DNA of 64,000 nt, from NCBI GenBank assembly GCA_022648295.1, contig JALCME010000023.1, positions 19,279 to 83,278 of the forward strand, in the 5' to 3' direction. Each line of letters starts with the position of its first letter. The stretch's first letter is position 1. The position numbers and the translations under genes were made by a program. Below the pieces are notes generated by a model. The model had not been told where the DNA came from. It ran no database searches and saw only the letters and a list, made by a program, of their open reading frames with translations. Of this stretch, positions 21,501 through 32,536 are shown one piece after another. This DNA comes from Bacteroides sp. GTDB lineage: Bacteria > Bacteroidota > Bacteroidia > Bacteroidales > Bacteroidaceae.

Positions 21501-22413
21501 TCTCTCTGTCCACAAATAGGGAGTGAATCGCATCATTGCTGATATTACTGTTATTTGGAGTAAAGCGTTCCGTTTTTGAGGCAGATATACTAATAAGACC
21601 ACTACCATCTGTGCCAAATATTGTTTTGTCTTGGTAATCAACAATTGCTTTTACATCCGAAGGAGCATCTGTCTTTATTTTTTTTGTCTGATATTTCGTG
21701 TCAATTCTGAAAGCTTTGCATGCATATCCAATTCCAAGTCCTACATACACAATATCTCTGGTTTTACTATAATACATACATATATTGTTTCCCCTTACCT
21801 CATTTTTAATATGGCAGGAGCTGACAATGGAACCTTTTAAGGGGTTAAGTAAATATAATGCTTTTGCAGTATAAGCCAATAGTAGTCCGTTTTTATATTT
21901 ACATATTGCAAGGAAAGGTAATTCATACATATATGCTTTAAACCTTAAATTGCCTTTCCACACAAATAGCTTGGAAGTACTGTCTAGAATATAGATGTTT
22001 TTATCATTTTTTACGATTCCTCTCACGGCTTTATTCATGATCATTTTCTTCTCTGTCGGAGAAAAATACTCGGTCGAATAGAAACAATTTTCCTTATATG
22101 AATAGAAGTTTAGCCCTTTTTCGGTTCCCACCCACATTCCATTTTCAACAGGCAAGATGTTTTCTACGTGATTGTTGGTTATGGATAAACTGTCTGCATC
22201 GTTATGTCGGAAAGTGGTGAAGTTGACCCCGTCAAATCTGCATAGTCCGTCGAATGTACCAAACCAAACAAAGCCTTGCTTGTCCTGTGAGATACATTTC
22301 ACCGTGTTGTTGCATAGCCCGTCTGAAACATCAAAAACTTTAAAGTGTTTTGCATGAATAAAAAGGGGAGCAGTCAGTATTAAAAGAATAAGAATGTATA
22401 TCTTGCTTTTCAT
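18505..22413 (-). CDS. Hybrid two-component system regulator (HTCS): beta-propeller sensor, Y_Y_Y, HisKA, HATPase_c, REC, AraC HTH
   Basis: Reg_prop repeats (GLWLGTYNGLFRYD), ITHELRTPIFLI, DNGIGI, GDGIGLSFVKYL, IICDIMMPKMSG, AraC C-terminus GFNDIKTFREAFKRKMQMSPKQY. Confidence 0.96.
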   Translation of the reverse strand: MKSKIYILILLILTAPLFIHAKHFKVFDVSDGLCNNTVKCISQDKQGFVWFGTFDGLCRFDGVNFTTFRHNDADSLSITNNHVENILPVENGMWVGTEKGLNFYSYKENCFYSTEYFSPTEKKMIMNKAVRGIVKNDKNIYILDSTSKLFVWKGNLRFKAYMYELPFLAICKYKNGLLLAYTAKALYLLNPLKGSIVSSCHIKNEVRGNNICMYYSKTRDIVYVGLGIGYACKAFRIDTKYQTKKIKTDAPSDVKAIVDYQDKTIFGTDGSGLISISASKTERFTPNNSNISNDAIHSLFVDREKNLWAGTYRGGVNLHSTHYDWFSTLTMKNGQLTHNIVTAILPRDKKLYIGLDGGGINVYDTETGGVSSLTTRNSNIPGNNVLSVIGDDKYIWLGIYGKGLCRFSPSDRTFKTYSLSVNDSNTNPNYLWEIKDDNKGNIWLIGENIYIFNKKEKTFSEIKSLNHTYASTVVFEDNQIWISSVRNGLYKINSSTNRIAKHYSTESLNNPLASNAIRYLFVDSKHQIWFSAEYSGFYRLNEQTGKITSFGINNGLTDTNVTCMQEDSSGCLWLGTYNGLFRYDPSTETFIKFGKEDDLSSVQFNYNASFQKDSIMYFGSTNGLVYFNPGKIKYKQYFDYVYFTNLDILNEKGKSVHLYGEKPETVYLPYNQNFFTIHFAVSELTAPEKVNFSCYMKNFEGEWQEVSHDRQRSYTNVPPGEYYFYVRASDSNGKWSEQVSCLHIIITPPWWKTNGAIFLRSMLCVGFIALIFWFYRHELNIKHMVQLKEIEKNTAKSINEAKLSFYTNITHELRTPIFLITAPIEELLSSGRKVIQVQKSYLSTMYRNAIKLNKLIDRIIDFRKLEAGKLQLEKQRLNAVTFCKSLIDDYEALCQQKNIIFHFLPSKTIIQLDFDPEKMETILSNLISNAFKYTPEGGKIVLSIDETDNFVQFTVKDNGIGINEEYHEAIFDSFFQVNPLQTNSTGDGIGLSFVKYLVELHGGCVTVESKPNIGSKFIFNIPVSTEESNIIIPSPTIINKELLAKDRAASTPSPAATHTILIIDDEPEIVELLERTLINDFKILKAYNGVDGFALTQEHLPDIIICDIMMPKMSGTDFLSLVKGDKKISHIPIIMLTAKISEEDKIIAFDYGADAYLTKPVSIKYLRNRINNLLLRSESADATDLMSKKEKNYTKEEQRFLLKCKEIIDDNLTNREFDIIYFAEKMGMSHSALYKKVKAITGMSVIEFINEYRIFKAVQYFKEGENNISSVSLKCGFNDIKTFREAFKRKMQMSPKQYVQQL

Positions 22414-22552
22414 ATTTCAGAAAACGTGATTATAGAGTTTCACACGGTGGTGCACTATCGTTCGAAAATAGATATATTATTCAATACTCGGAAATAATAA
22501 ATCACTTTTTTGAGCTGATTATTATTTATTTTCATAGGAAAATCATAAAGGT

Positions 22553-22576
22553 CTTCTTAATATGTCTATTAAGAAG
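22553..22576 (-). terminator. Hairpin terminator
   Basis: CTTCTTAATA / TATTAAGAAG with 4-nt loop, just 3' of the fucosidase remnant. Confidence 0.5.
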
Positions 22577-22600
22577 GCGATAATCAATATACGGTCGGTC

Positions 22601-23028
22601 CTATTGAATTCTTAGCACAAATGATATTTCGTTGGGTTTATAATTCTCTGGGAGTTTGACAAATAGACCGTCTTTTGCTCTATGATATTCTAATTCTTTT
22701 TCACAACCGAGCATTTCCACTTTGTTTACTTTAGCGCCATACCATGGGCTGTTGTCTTTTAATGATTTAATCTGTATTTCATGTCTGACAGGCCACCCTA
22801 GTACATGTACATAAAGTGTATCTCCTTTGATGACGAATCTCATGTCTTCTGAAGAAAATGACTTCCTCTTTTTCATCTATTGAACCATTCCGGTGCTTGT
22901 TGGTATTGAGACAGAGACTCCCATGTGGGCTGGTATTTCCCTTTCATCATATTTTCATGGGGTGATTGGCATGATAACAATGTGCATGAAATGATCAGTA
23001 TTGTGAATGTCTCTTTTGCCTTCATCAT
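22601..23028 (-). pseudogene. Internally deleted GH29 alpha-L-fucosidase remnant (N-terminal ~51 aa plus C-terminal ~91 aa)
   Basis: Frame 1 (23028-22873): MMKAKETFTILIISCTLLSCQSPHENMMKGKYQPTWESLSQYQQAPEWFNR*; frame 2 (22876-22601): KKRKSFSSEDMRFVIKGDTLYVHVLGWP...VNKVEMLGCEKELEYHRAKDGLFVKLPENYKPNEISFVLRI. These resemble GH29 N- and C-termini, with the whole catalytic core missing. Confidence 0.75.
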
Positions 23029-23038
23029 TTATGTTCTC

Positions 23039-26224
<3,186 letters not shown>

Positions 26225-26363
26225 TTATATAAAGTTTTCATGTAATTATTGCAATTCCTTTGAATCCCTTGGCTGAAAAAATAATGAAATCTTTATTTAT
26301 GTAATATTTGCTACGCCATTAGCTATTTGTTTTTTCTCATAAATGGAGCAAAGTTGTAAAAAT

Positions 26364-26396
26364 CCCGTCTTTAACTCTGTCAAAGCTAAAGACGGG
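26364..26396 (-). terminator. Hairpin terminator after susD 26429-28489
   Basis: CCCGTCTTTA / TAAAGACGGG. Confidence 0.6.
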
Positions 26397-26428
26397 GGTT
26401 ATTAGTTGTTTCTTAAATACATAATAAA

Positions 26429-28489
26429 CTAATTTTCAGCCGATTGATCAGCCACTAACGGCCAATACGGATTCTGATAGATTACAGAGGTGGACAAGTC
26501 TGTAGAGTTTGTAGCAGTTAGTTGGAAATGTTTAATGGCAATAGGTTCCAAATAATAAGCCATCATCCAAGTTGATCCATTATATCCGTTTTGCCCTGCA
26601 TATCTTTCATATGGGCGAAGATATTCACTCCTTTCTTTTGATGATACATTGGCATTGTTGGTATTGTTTGCTACGAGGTTGGTATACCATTTTTCCATAG
26701 GAGTGTTCCATAGATGGAAACCTTCAATGTGATAGGGTGTGGCTTTAAGTTGATCTAATGCTCTCCAGCGATGCAAATCCATATTTCTTAATCCTTCTGC
26801 TATATATTCACAACGCCGTTCGCGCCGTATATTATATAATGTAGCGTCAATTAAGGTTCCTGCAGAATAAGCTCCCCAGTCATTTTCAGCTTCTTTACTC
26901 ATATTAGTCAGGCTGATTGTCTTGTTGTAATCGGGATCTATATTGGCTCGTTTCCTTAAAATTCTCCAATATTCATCTGCATATGAATCTATCGTCCCAT
27001 TTTTCTCATAACTGGCCTCCATGTAATTCAACAAAGCTTCCGCCGCCCGGAAACATACAGCAGCGGTATATCCGGTGCCATTTCCATAGTGTTTTCTGTT
27101 GAATGAACCTCCTTTGTGTAGTGCATAGCCTGTTGCATAACCGCGTTCTCCGTCACCTAATGTGATAGATGGATATGGTTCTACGAAAACGACTTCCGTA
27201 CCTTCAGTGTTATCCAATTCCTCATAAACGTTTTGTTGCCCAGGTACTTTTAGGAATATGCCTAAACGTGAATCACGGTTTTCACGGACATTGGTTATAG
27301 TCTTGTCTCCTTGATAATATCCATCTCCGTCAGCATATGTTCCGTGTGTATATACCGGTGTGCCATCTGCCATCAAAAATGAGTTAACAAAACCGCGAGT
27401 TAGCCCAATTCTATAGTTACCACGTCCTGCTGCAGAATTTACGTTATGGGTTACTTTGCTTCTCGCATATTGTCTCCATAGCAAAACTTCTTTTACACTG
27501 GATAAGTCTTCTTCTGCAAACATATTATAATAGGGATTGTTGGTATCCATCTTTATAACGGGTGTCGTGCCATAATATCCAGAACTCTCATTAACGCCAG
27601 TATTTTCAGCGAGAAAGTTCTTATAGCTTTCGGCAATCTGTTTGGATGCATCCATTGCTTGTCCCAAGAAATAATCGATTTCATTATCTATGCTACCACT
27701 GGGATATTGGTAATTGGAATTGTAATCTTTTGTTGCTCCTGCCCAGTCCGTCCCATTGGGTACAAATGCAGTCCCTTTAAAGTATTTTAACCAGGTTCCT
27801 TCATAAAGAGCAACTCGTGATTTGAATAATAAAGCGAGGGCTTTGTTAATTCGAGTCGTTGCCATGTCCTCTGCAGACATCAACGTGATAGCTTTGTCCA
27901 GATCTTCAATAATGAAACGGGCAACTTCGTTACGGGGACTCCGCTTACTTGCTTCAATGAGTTCTTCTGAATTATCAGAAAGAGGTTCTGTTATTATGGG
28001 AAAGTCTCCGAATGCTTGAAGCTTATTAAAATATTCATAGGCTCTGAGAAAGTACATTTCTCCAATGTAATGTTGTACATCGGCTAGAGATCCGCTTATC
28101 GTATTGGCAGATCCGCTTATGTCATCACCATACTTGGAAAATACTTGGGAGAAGAAATAATTGTAGGCATATATATTGCCAAAGCTCCAATTGCCACCGG
28201 ATTGTCCTACTTTCCAAAGGTCCGATGTATATTTGCTATCTATGGATACGCCTGCTTGATTGTCTGTATTATTATCGTTGCCATAAATACCGTAACTCCA
28301 ATTTCCATGAGACGGAAGATTTCCGTAGTATTTATTTACATAATTTTCCAATTGAGACGCGCTGCTCAAATATTGTTCAGGCAATATATTTGACATTGGT
28401 TCTTTATCAAGAAAGTCTTCGCATGAAGTGAATATCAATCCTATAATGAATATAGACTTATATATTAAATTGAATTTATTAGATTTCAT
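26429..28489 (-). CDS. SusD/RagB family lipoprotein
   Basis: Lipobox FTSCEDFLDKEP, FLRAYEYFNKLQAFGDFPII, NMDLHRWRALDQL. Confidence 0.95.
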   Translation of the reverse strand: MKSNKFNLIYKSIFIIGLIFTSCEDFLDKEPMSNILPEQYLSSASQLENYVNKYYGNLPSHGNWSYGIYGNDNNTDNQAGVSIDSKYTSDLWKVGQSGGNWSFGNIYAYNYFFSQVFSKYGDDISGSANTISGSLADVQHYIGEMYFLRAYEYFNKLQAFGDFPIITEPLSDNSEELIEASKRSPRNEVARFIIEDLDKAITLMSAEDMATTRINKALALLFKSRVALYEGTWLKYFKGTAFVPNGTDWAGATKDYNSNYQYPSGSIDNEIDYFLGQAMDASKQIAESYKNFLAENTGVNESSGYYGTTPVIKMDTNNPYYNMFAEEDLSSVKEVLLWRQYARSKVTHNVNSAAGRGNYRIGLTRGFVNSFLMADGTPVYTHGTYADGDGYYQGDKTITNVRENRDSRLGIFLKVPGQQNVYEELDNTEGTEVVFVEPYPSITLGDGERGYATGYALHKGGSFNRKHYGNGTGYTAAVCFRAAEALLNYMEASYEKNGTIDSYADEYWRILRKRANIDPDYNKTISLTNMSKEAENDWGAYSAGTLIDATLYNIRRERRCEYIAEGLRNMDLHRWRALDQLKATPYHIEGFHLWNTPMEKWYTNLVANNTNNANVSSKERSEYLRPYERYAGQNGYNGSTWMMAYYLEPIAIKHFQLTATNSTDLSTSVIYQNPYWPLVADQSAEN

Positions 28490-28512
28490 ATCGCTCTATT
28501 TTTTATTGATTA

Positions 28513-31500
28513 TTAAAGTGTAAGACTGAGTCCGAAAGAGAAAGTCTTTTGCAGGGGATAAGAGTTTCCGGTTCCCTTAATCCAAGAAGATTGAGAGCTG
28601 TCAGTACTACCTCCATCAATAGTTTCAGGATCAAATAGTTTGGTAAGTTTTGTTCCTGTCCAAAGATTCTCTCCGGAGAAGAATATCCGGCATTTGGAGA
28701 TAGAAAATTTCCGAGTGAATGACTGAGGTAGTGTATATCCCAATTGTATGTTTTTTAATCTGATATACGCAGCATTTAAAAGATAACGGGTCTGAACCTG
28801 CTGATTCTGCGTAGCGTGTGCAAAGTTGGGGCGTGGATAATATGAATCTAAATTGGCCTCAAGTTCATGTCCTTCCACTCCTATTGCTTCTGCCCTGAAA
28901 TAATCTTCGTGTTGTTTGTAAGCAGTGGACATCCATTGATTCTGGACAACTCCCCAGAACATATTTCCCGAAGACCAGAAATCTCTTTTCATTACGCCCT
29001 GAAAGAAAGCTCTAAAATCGAATCCTTTCCAATCTGCCGTAAGGTCAATGCCGAATTGATAGCGGGGAGTGCTATTGCCTATTACCCGTTTGTCTCCTGG
29101 GTCATCTAATGTTCCAGCACCTGCTGTAACTCCATCTTTGCCATTTAAATCAGCATACATGATATCGCCGGCTCCCCATTCGGAACCAAAAGGCTGTCCG
29201 CCAACTTTTGTCAGGTGTGCATCCATTTCCTCTTGTGTTTTTGCGATTCCTACTGTTTGATATCCCCATATTTCATTAAGTTTTTTGCCCGGATAATATG
29301 TAGATATAGAATTGGTTGAGTTACTTGGATAGCTTTCTACTGTGCTTTGGGCATCGGATACGACCATCTTTACTCCATAGCCTAACCCATTTCTAAGACG
29401 ATCGTTCCATGATATTTGCAGCTCCCATCCTTGGGTTTTCATATCACAGTTGTTTGTAGCCGGAGCACTTACACCCAATGTCGCCGGTAATTCGGGAGCC
29501 GGTCCAACCATATTGTCTGTGTAGCGTGTATAGATATCGAATGAGCCTGTTAACCGGTTATTAAAAGCTCCCCAGTCCAAACCTAAGTTCCACGTTCTGA
29601 CAGTTTCCCATGTAAGAGAGGTGCTAATCAGATCGCTAACGGAAGCAGTATTAGTGTATGTTCCGTCTTGTAACCATGTTCCCGATGCAGAACCTATATT
29701 CATGGTTCTGTATGTCGGATACCAGGAGCTTGTATTTTGATTGCCTAATTTCCCATAAGAAGCTCTTAGCTTTAATAAATTGATTGTTTTTTCTATGGGC
29801 TTCCAAAAATCTTCTTGAGCAATATTCCATCCTAAAGAGAATGAAGGAGAAGTAGTCCAGCGATTTCCTCTACGGAAACGAGAACTTCCGTCATATCGTA
29901 AATTTGCTTCTGCCAAATATTTTCCTTTGTAATCATAGTTGATCCGTCCGAAGAAACCTGCACTTGACCATTCATTTCTGTATCCAGATGCTTCGTCGAT
30001 TAACGTGCTTCCTGTACCATCTGTACTCGAAGTCAAGTCTAATTCGGTTAAATCATTGGACAATAGGCCGTAGGCCTTTGCGCCAAAGTCGGATTGCTTC
30101 ATCTCTTCCGATTGAAAACCTGCCATTACTTTAAAGTTGTGGGCTTCATTGAATGAGCGTGAATATTCTGAGTACACATTAATATTCATGTAGTTTTCTT
30201 TCTTGTGCTCTTGGTATAAGCTACTTGTTCCTTTGGTATCAACGACATTTCCGGCTACATCATGATTATAAGTGGGTAAACTAACTTGTCGGTTATCATA
30301 AGAATAGGTGCTGTAGTTAAATTCAAAATGTGTTTTCCAATTTTTTATTGGTTCCATGATAAGTGCACCTTGATGGTAATATTGGTCGGTTTGGGTATTT
30401 GTTTTCCCTCCTTCCACTAACCCTAAAGCTGGGGTTGGGCTACTGTATAAATAACCGTTCTCGTCATATACAGGTAAATTAGGCCAGCTTTGACGACCGA
30501 TGTTCAAATATAGACCATCTCCAAAAGAGGTTGGCTTCCAGTAATCGGTTCTTATGAAACGGGTGCTATAGCTAAATTCCAGCCAAGATGTTATTTCTGA
30601 ATTAATTTTAGCTGATATATTGTAACGTTTCAAGTCGTCATCTCCATAATTCAGCAGACCACCTTGATCTAAATATCCTAAAGATGCATAGTATGATGTT
30701 TTCTCATTTCCTCCATTAAAGCTGAGGTTGTGTTCTTGAGAAAATTTGGTTCCTCCATACAACTCATGAAGCCAATCTACATTGGCATAGGCATTGGTAT
30801 AAGGGTCTGCTGCCGGTTTTCCCCAATATACTCCGTCGGTGGGTAATCCTCCTGTGTTACCTTTCCCGGCAGCTTGAAAATCTAGCATCTTTTGCATGAC
30901 ATTATCTGAAAATATAACTCCCCACCCTGCATTTATTGATGCTGAATTGAAGTAGTTTGCAAAATCATAGGAATTCATGGAGTGTGCTAGATTCATTGGA
31001 CTACTGAAGCGGAAGCTATTATTGTAGTTAATAGATGTCTTTCCGGCATGTCCTTTTTTAGTTGTCACTAAAACAACTCCAAATGGAGCACGGGAGCCAT
31101 ATATGGAAGATGCTGAAGCATCCTTTAAAACAGATATGTTTTCAATATCTTGTGGATTTATAGTATTCAGATCACCTTCCATTCCATCAATTAGAATAAG
31201 AGGGCTACCGCTGGAACCTGTGCCGATTGTTCCTTCTCCACGAATATTGATACTCATTGATTTATTAAGTTCACCATTGTTTGTTGTGATTTGCATTCCC
31301 GGTACTATTCCCTGCAGAGCTTGTACTGCATTCGCTACAGGGCGTGATTCAATATCTTTTGTAGTTGCTATACCTACAGAACCTGTTAGATTTATTTTCT
31401 TTTGCGTACCGAAACCTACCACTACTACTTCATCAAGCATTTCGGAATCTTCAATGAGGGTTACTTTAATGAAATTTTTACCATTTAAACTGACCTCTTG

Positions 31501-31800
31501 AGGTTTGTATCCTACATAAGAAATTAGGAAAATGCTTTTGTTAGATGCACTCAATGAGAAATTTCCATTGATATCAGAAATTACTCCTGTTTGTCCTCCT
31601 TTTATTTGTACACTTGCCCCAATAATAGGTTCTCCATTGACATCAACTATTTGGCCTTTTACAACGTTAGTTTGCATAATCGTTTGTTTTTCTTCAGAAT
31701 TGCCATAGACGACTTGTGGGCTACCATATATAAAGATAGACGCCACCATCATAGAGAAGTAAAATTCTCTTGATAGAAATTTTAAAGGATTGTTTTTCAT
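28513..31800 (-). CDS. SusC/RagA family TonB-dependent transporter
   Basis: CarboxypepD_reg, DEVVVVGFGTQKKINLTGSVG, plug and barrel; no STN. ORF extends to 31833; Met12 likely the start. Confidence 0.95.
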   Translation of the reverse strand: MKNNPLKFLSREFYFSMMVASIFIYGSPQVVYGNSEEKQTIMQTNVVKGQIVDVNGEPIIGASVQIKGGQTGVISDINGNFSLSASNKSIFLISYVGYKPQEVSLNGKNFIKVTLIEDSEMLDEVVVVGFGTQKKINLTGSVGIATTKDIESRPVANAVQALQGIVPGMQITTNNGELNKSMSINIRGEGTIGTGSSGSPLILIDGMEGDLNTINPQDIENISVLKDASASSIYGSRAPFGVVLVTTKKGHAGKTSINYNNSFRFSSPMNLAHSMNSYDFANYFNSASINAGWGVIFSDNVMQKMLDFQAAGKGNTGGLPTDGVYWGKPAADPYTNAYANVDWLHELYGGTKFSQEHNLSFNGGNEKTSYYASLGYLDQGGLLNYGDDDLKRYNISAKINSEITSWLEFSYSTRFIRTDYWKPTSFGDGLYLNIGRQSWPNLPVYDENGYLYSSPTPALGLVEGGKTNTQTDQYYHQGALIMEPIKNWKTHFEFNYSTYSYDNRQVSLPTYNHDVAGNVVDTKGTSSLYQEHKKENYMNINVYSEYSRSFNEAHNFKVMAGFQSEEMKQSDFGAKAYGLLSNDLTELDLTSSTDGTGSTLIDEASGYRNEWSSAGFFGRINYDYKGKYLAEANLRYDGSSRFRRGNRWTTSPSFSLGWNIAQEDFWKPIEKTINLLKLRASYGKLGNQNTSSWYPTYRTMNIGSASGTWLQDGTYTNTASVSDLISTSLTWETVRTWNLGLDWGAFNNRLTGSFDIYTRYTDNMVGPAPELPATLGVSAPATNNCDMKTQGWELQISWNDRLRNGLGYGVKMVVSDAQSTVESYPSNSTNSISTYYPGKKLNEIWGYQTVGIAKTQEEMDAHLTKVGGQPFGSEWGAGDIMYADLNGKDGVTAGAGTLDDPGDKRVIGNSTPRYQFGIDLTADWKGFDFRAFFQGVMKRDFWSSGNMFWGVVQNQWMSTAYKQHEDYFRAEAIGVEGHELEANLDSYYPRPNFAHATQNQQVQTRYLLNAAYIRLKNIQLGYTLPQSFTRKFSISKCRIFFSGENLWTGTKLTKLFDPETIDGGSTDSSQSSWIKGTGNSYPLQKTFSFGLSLTL

Positions 31801-31878
31801 AAACTTAATAATTAGAATTGGTTTAACACACAATTATTTATAAGGGGAATATCTTATGTTTTGTCTATAACTTTAGGC

Positions 31879-32394
31879 TTAAATGCATCGCTTTATGTAT
31901 CTGCGTATTTCTTTCCTGCTCATGCACAAATGGTTTTCAATTGTTCGTGGTGAAAGGAAAAGAGCAGCAGAAATTTCTGAAATTGTTTTTTCTTCATATC
32001 TACTCATTATATATACTTTTCTACGTTGTGAGGGAATTGTTTTTAGTATATTCTTTTCTAATGTTAACAAGTCTTTGGCAATAAGTTCGCTTTCCACGTT
32101 ATCAGTGAAGTTCGTAGTACAGTCATATATATATGAGGTGATTTCTATCTTTTTATAGTGCCGACGTAAATAATCTGTCACCAAATTGCGGGTAATGCTG
32201 AAGATAAAGAATTTGATTGTATCGGATTTTAACATTAATTTGTATTCCATAAGGCGTAGGAATACATCTTGGGTAAGGTCTTTTGCATCTTCTTCTTTCT
32301 TTATTTTTTGTAAGATATGGAAGAATATGCAGTAATGGTAGCTTTGATAAACGCTAGCTATCGACTTAGATTTTGTATACGAATTATTTTCCAT
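31879..32394 (-). CDS. ECF-type RNA polymerase sigma-70 factor
   Basis: DLTQDVFLRLMEYKLML; LFLSPRTIENHLCMSRKEIRRYIKRCI; close paralog of 9810-10325. ORF runs to 32427, Met12 conserved. Confidence 0.87.
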   Translation of the reverse strand: MENNSYTKSKSIASVYQSYHYCIFFHILQKIKKEEDAKDLTQDVFLRLMEYKLMLKSDTIKFFIFSITRNLVTDYLRRHYKKIEITSYIYDCTTNFTDNVESELIAKDLLTLEKNILKTIPSQRRKVYIMSRYEEKTISEISAALFLSPRTIENHLCMSRKEIRRYIKRCI

Positions 32395-32424
32395 ACTATT
32401 AAACTTTGCGGTTGATCTGTAGCT

Positions 32425-32432
32425 CAAAAGTA
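32425..32432 (-). promoter_or_regulatory. Candidate -7 box (TACTTTTG) of the ECF sigma gene
   Basis: TAnnTTTG, 31 nt upstream of Met at 32394, same geometry as 10356-10363. Confidence 0.5.
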
Positions 32433-32461
32433 TGGCGTGGTGGGAGAAAAGTGAGACGTTT

Positions 32462-32483
32462 TTTCATCCTTTTAGGGATGAAA
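32462..32483. promoter_or_regulatory. Candidate operator, inverted repeat TTTCATCC-N6-GGATGAAA
   Basis: Perfect 8-bp arms, 30-51 bp upstream of the sigma -7 box. Confidence 0.4.
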
Positions 32484-32503
32484 TTCGTATTTTGAGGTTT
32501 TAT

Positions 32504-32526
32504 AGTCTCAATAATAAAATGAGACT
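32504..32526. promoter_or_regulatory. Palindrome AGTCTCA-N9-TGAGACT just 3' of the AraC-type regulator
   Basis: Perfect 7-bp arms; related imperfect copy AGTCTTA-N10-TGAGACT at 18423-18446. Confidence 0.35.
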
Positions 32527-32536
32527 GAATATTATT

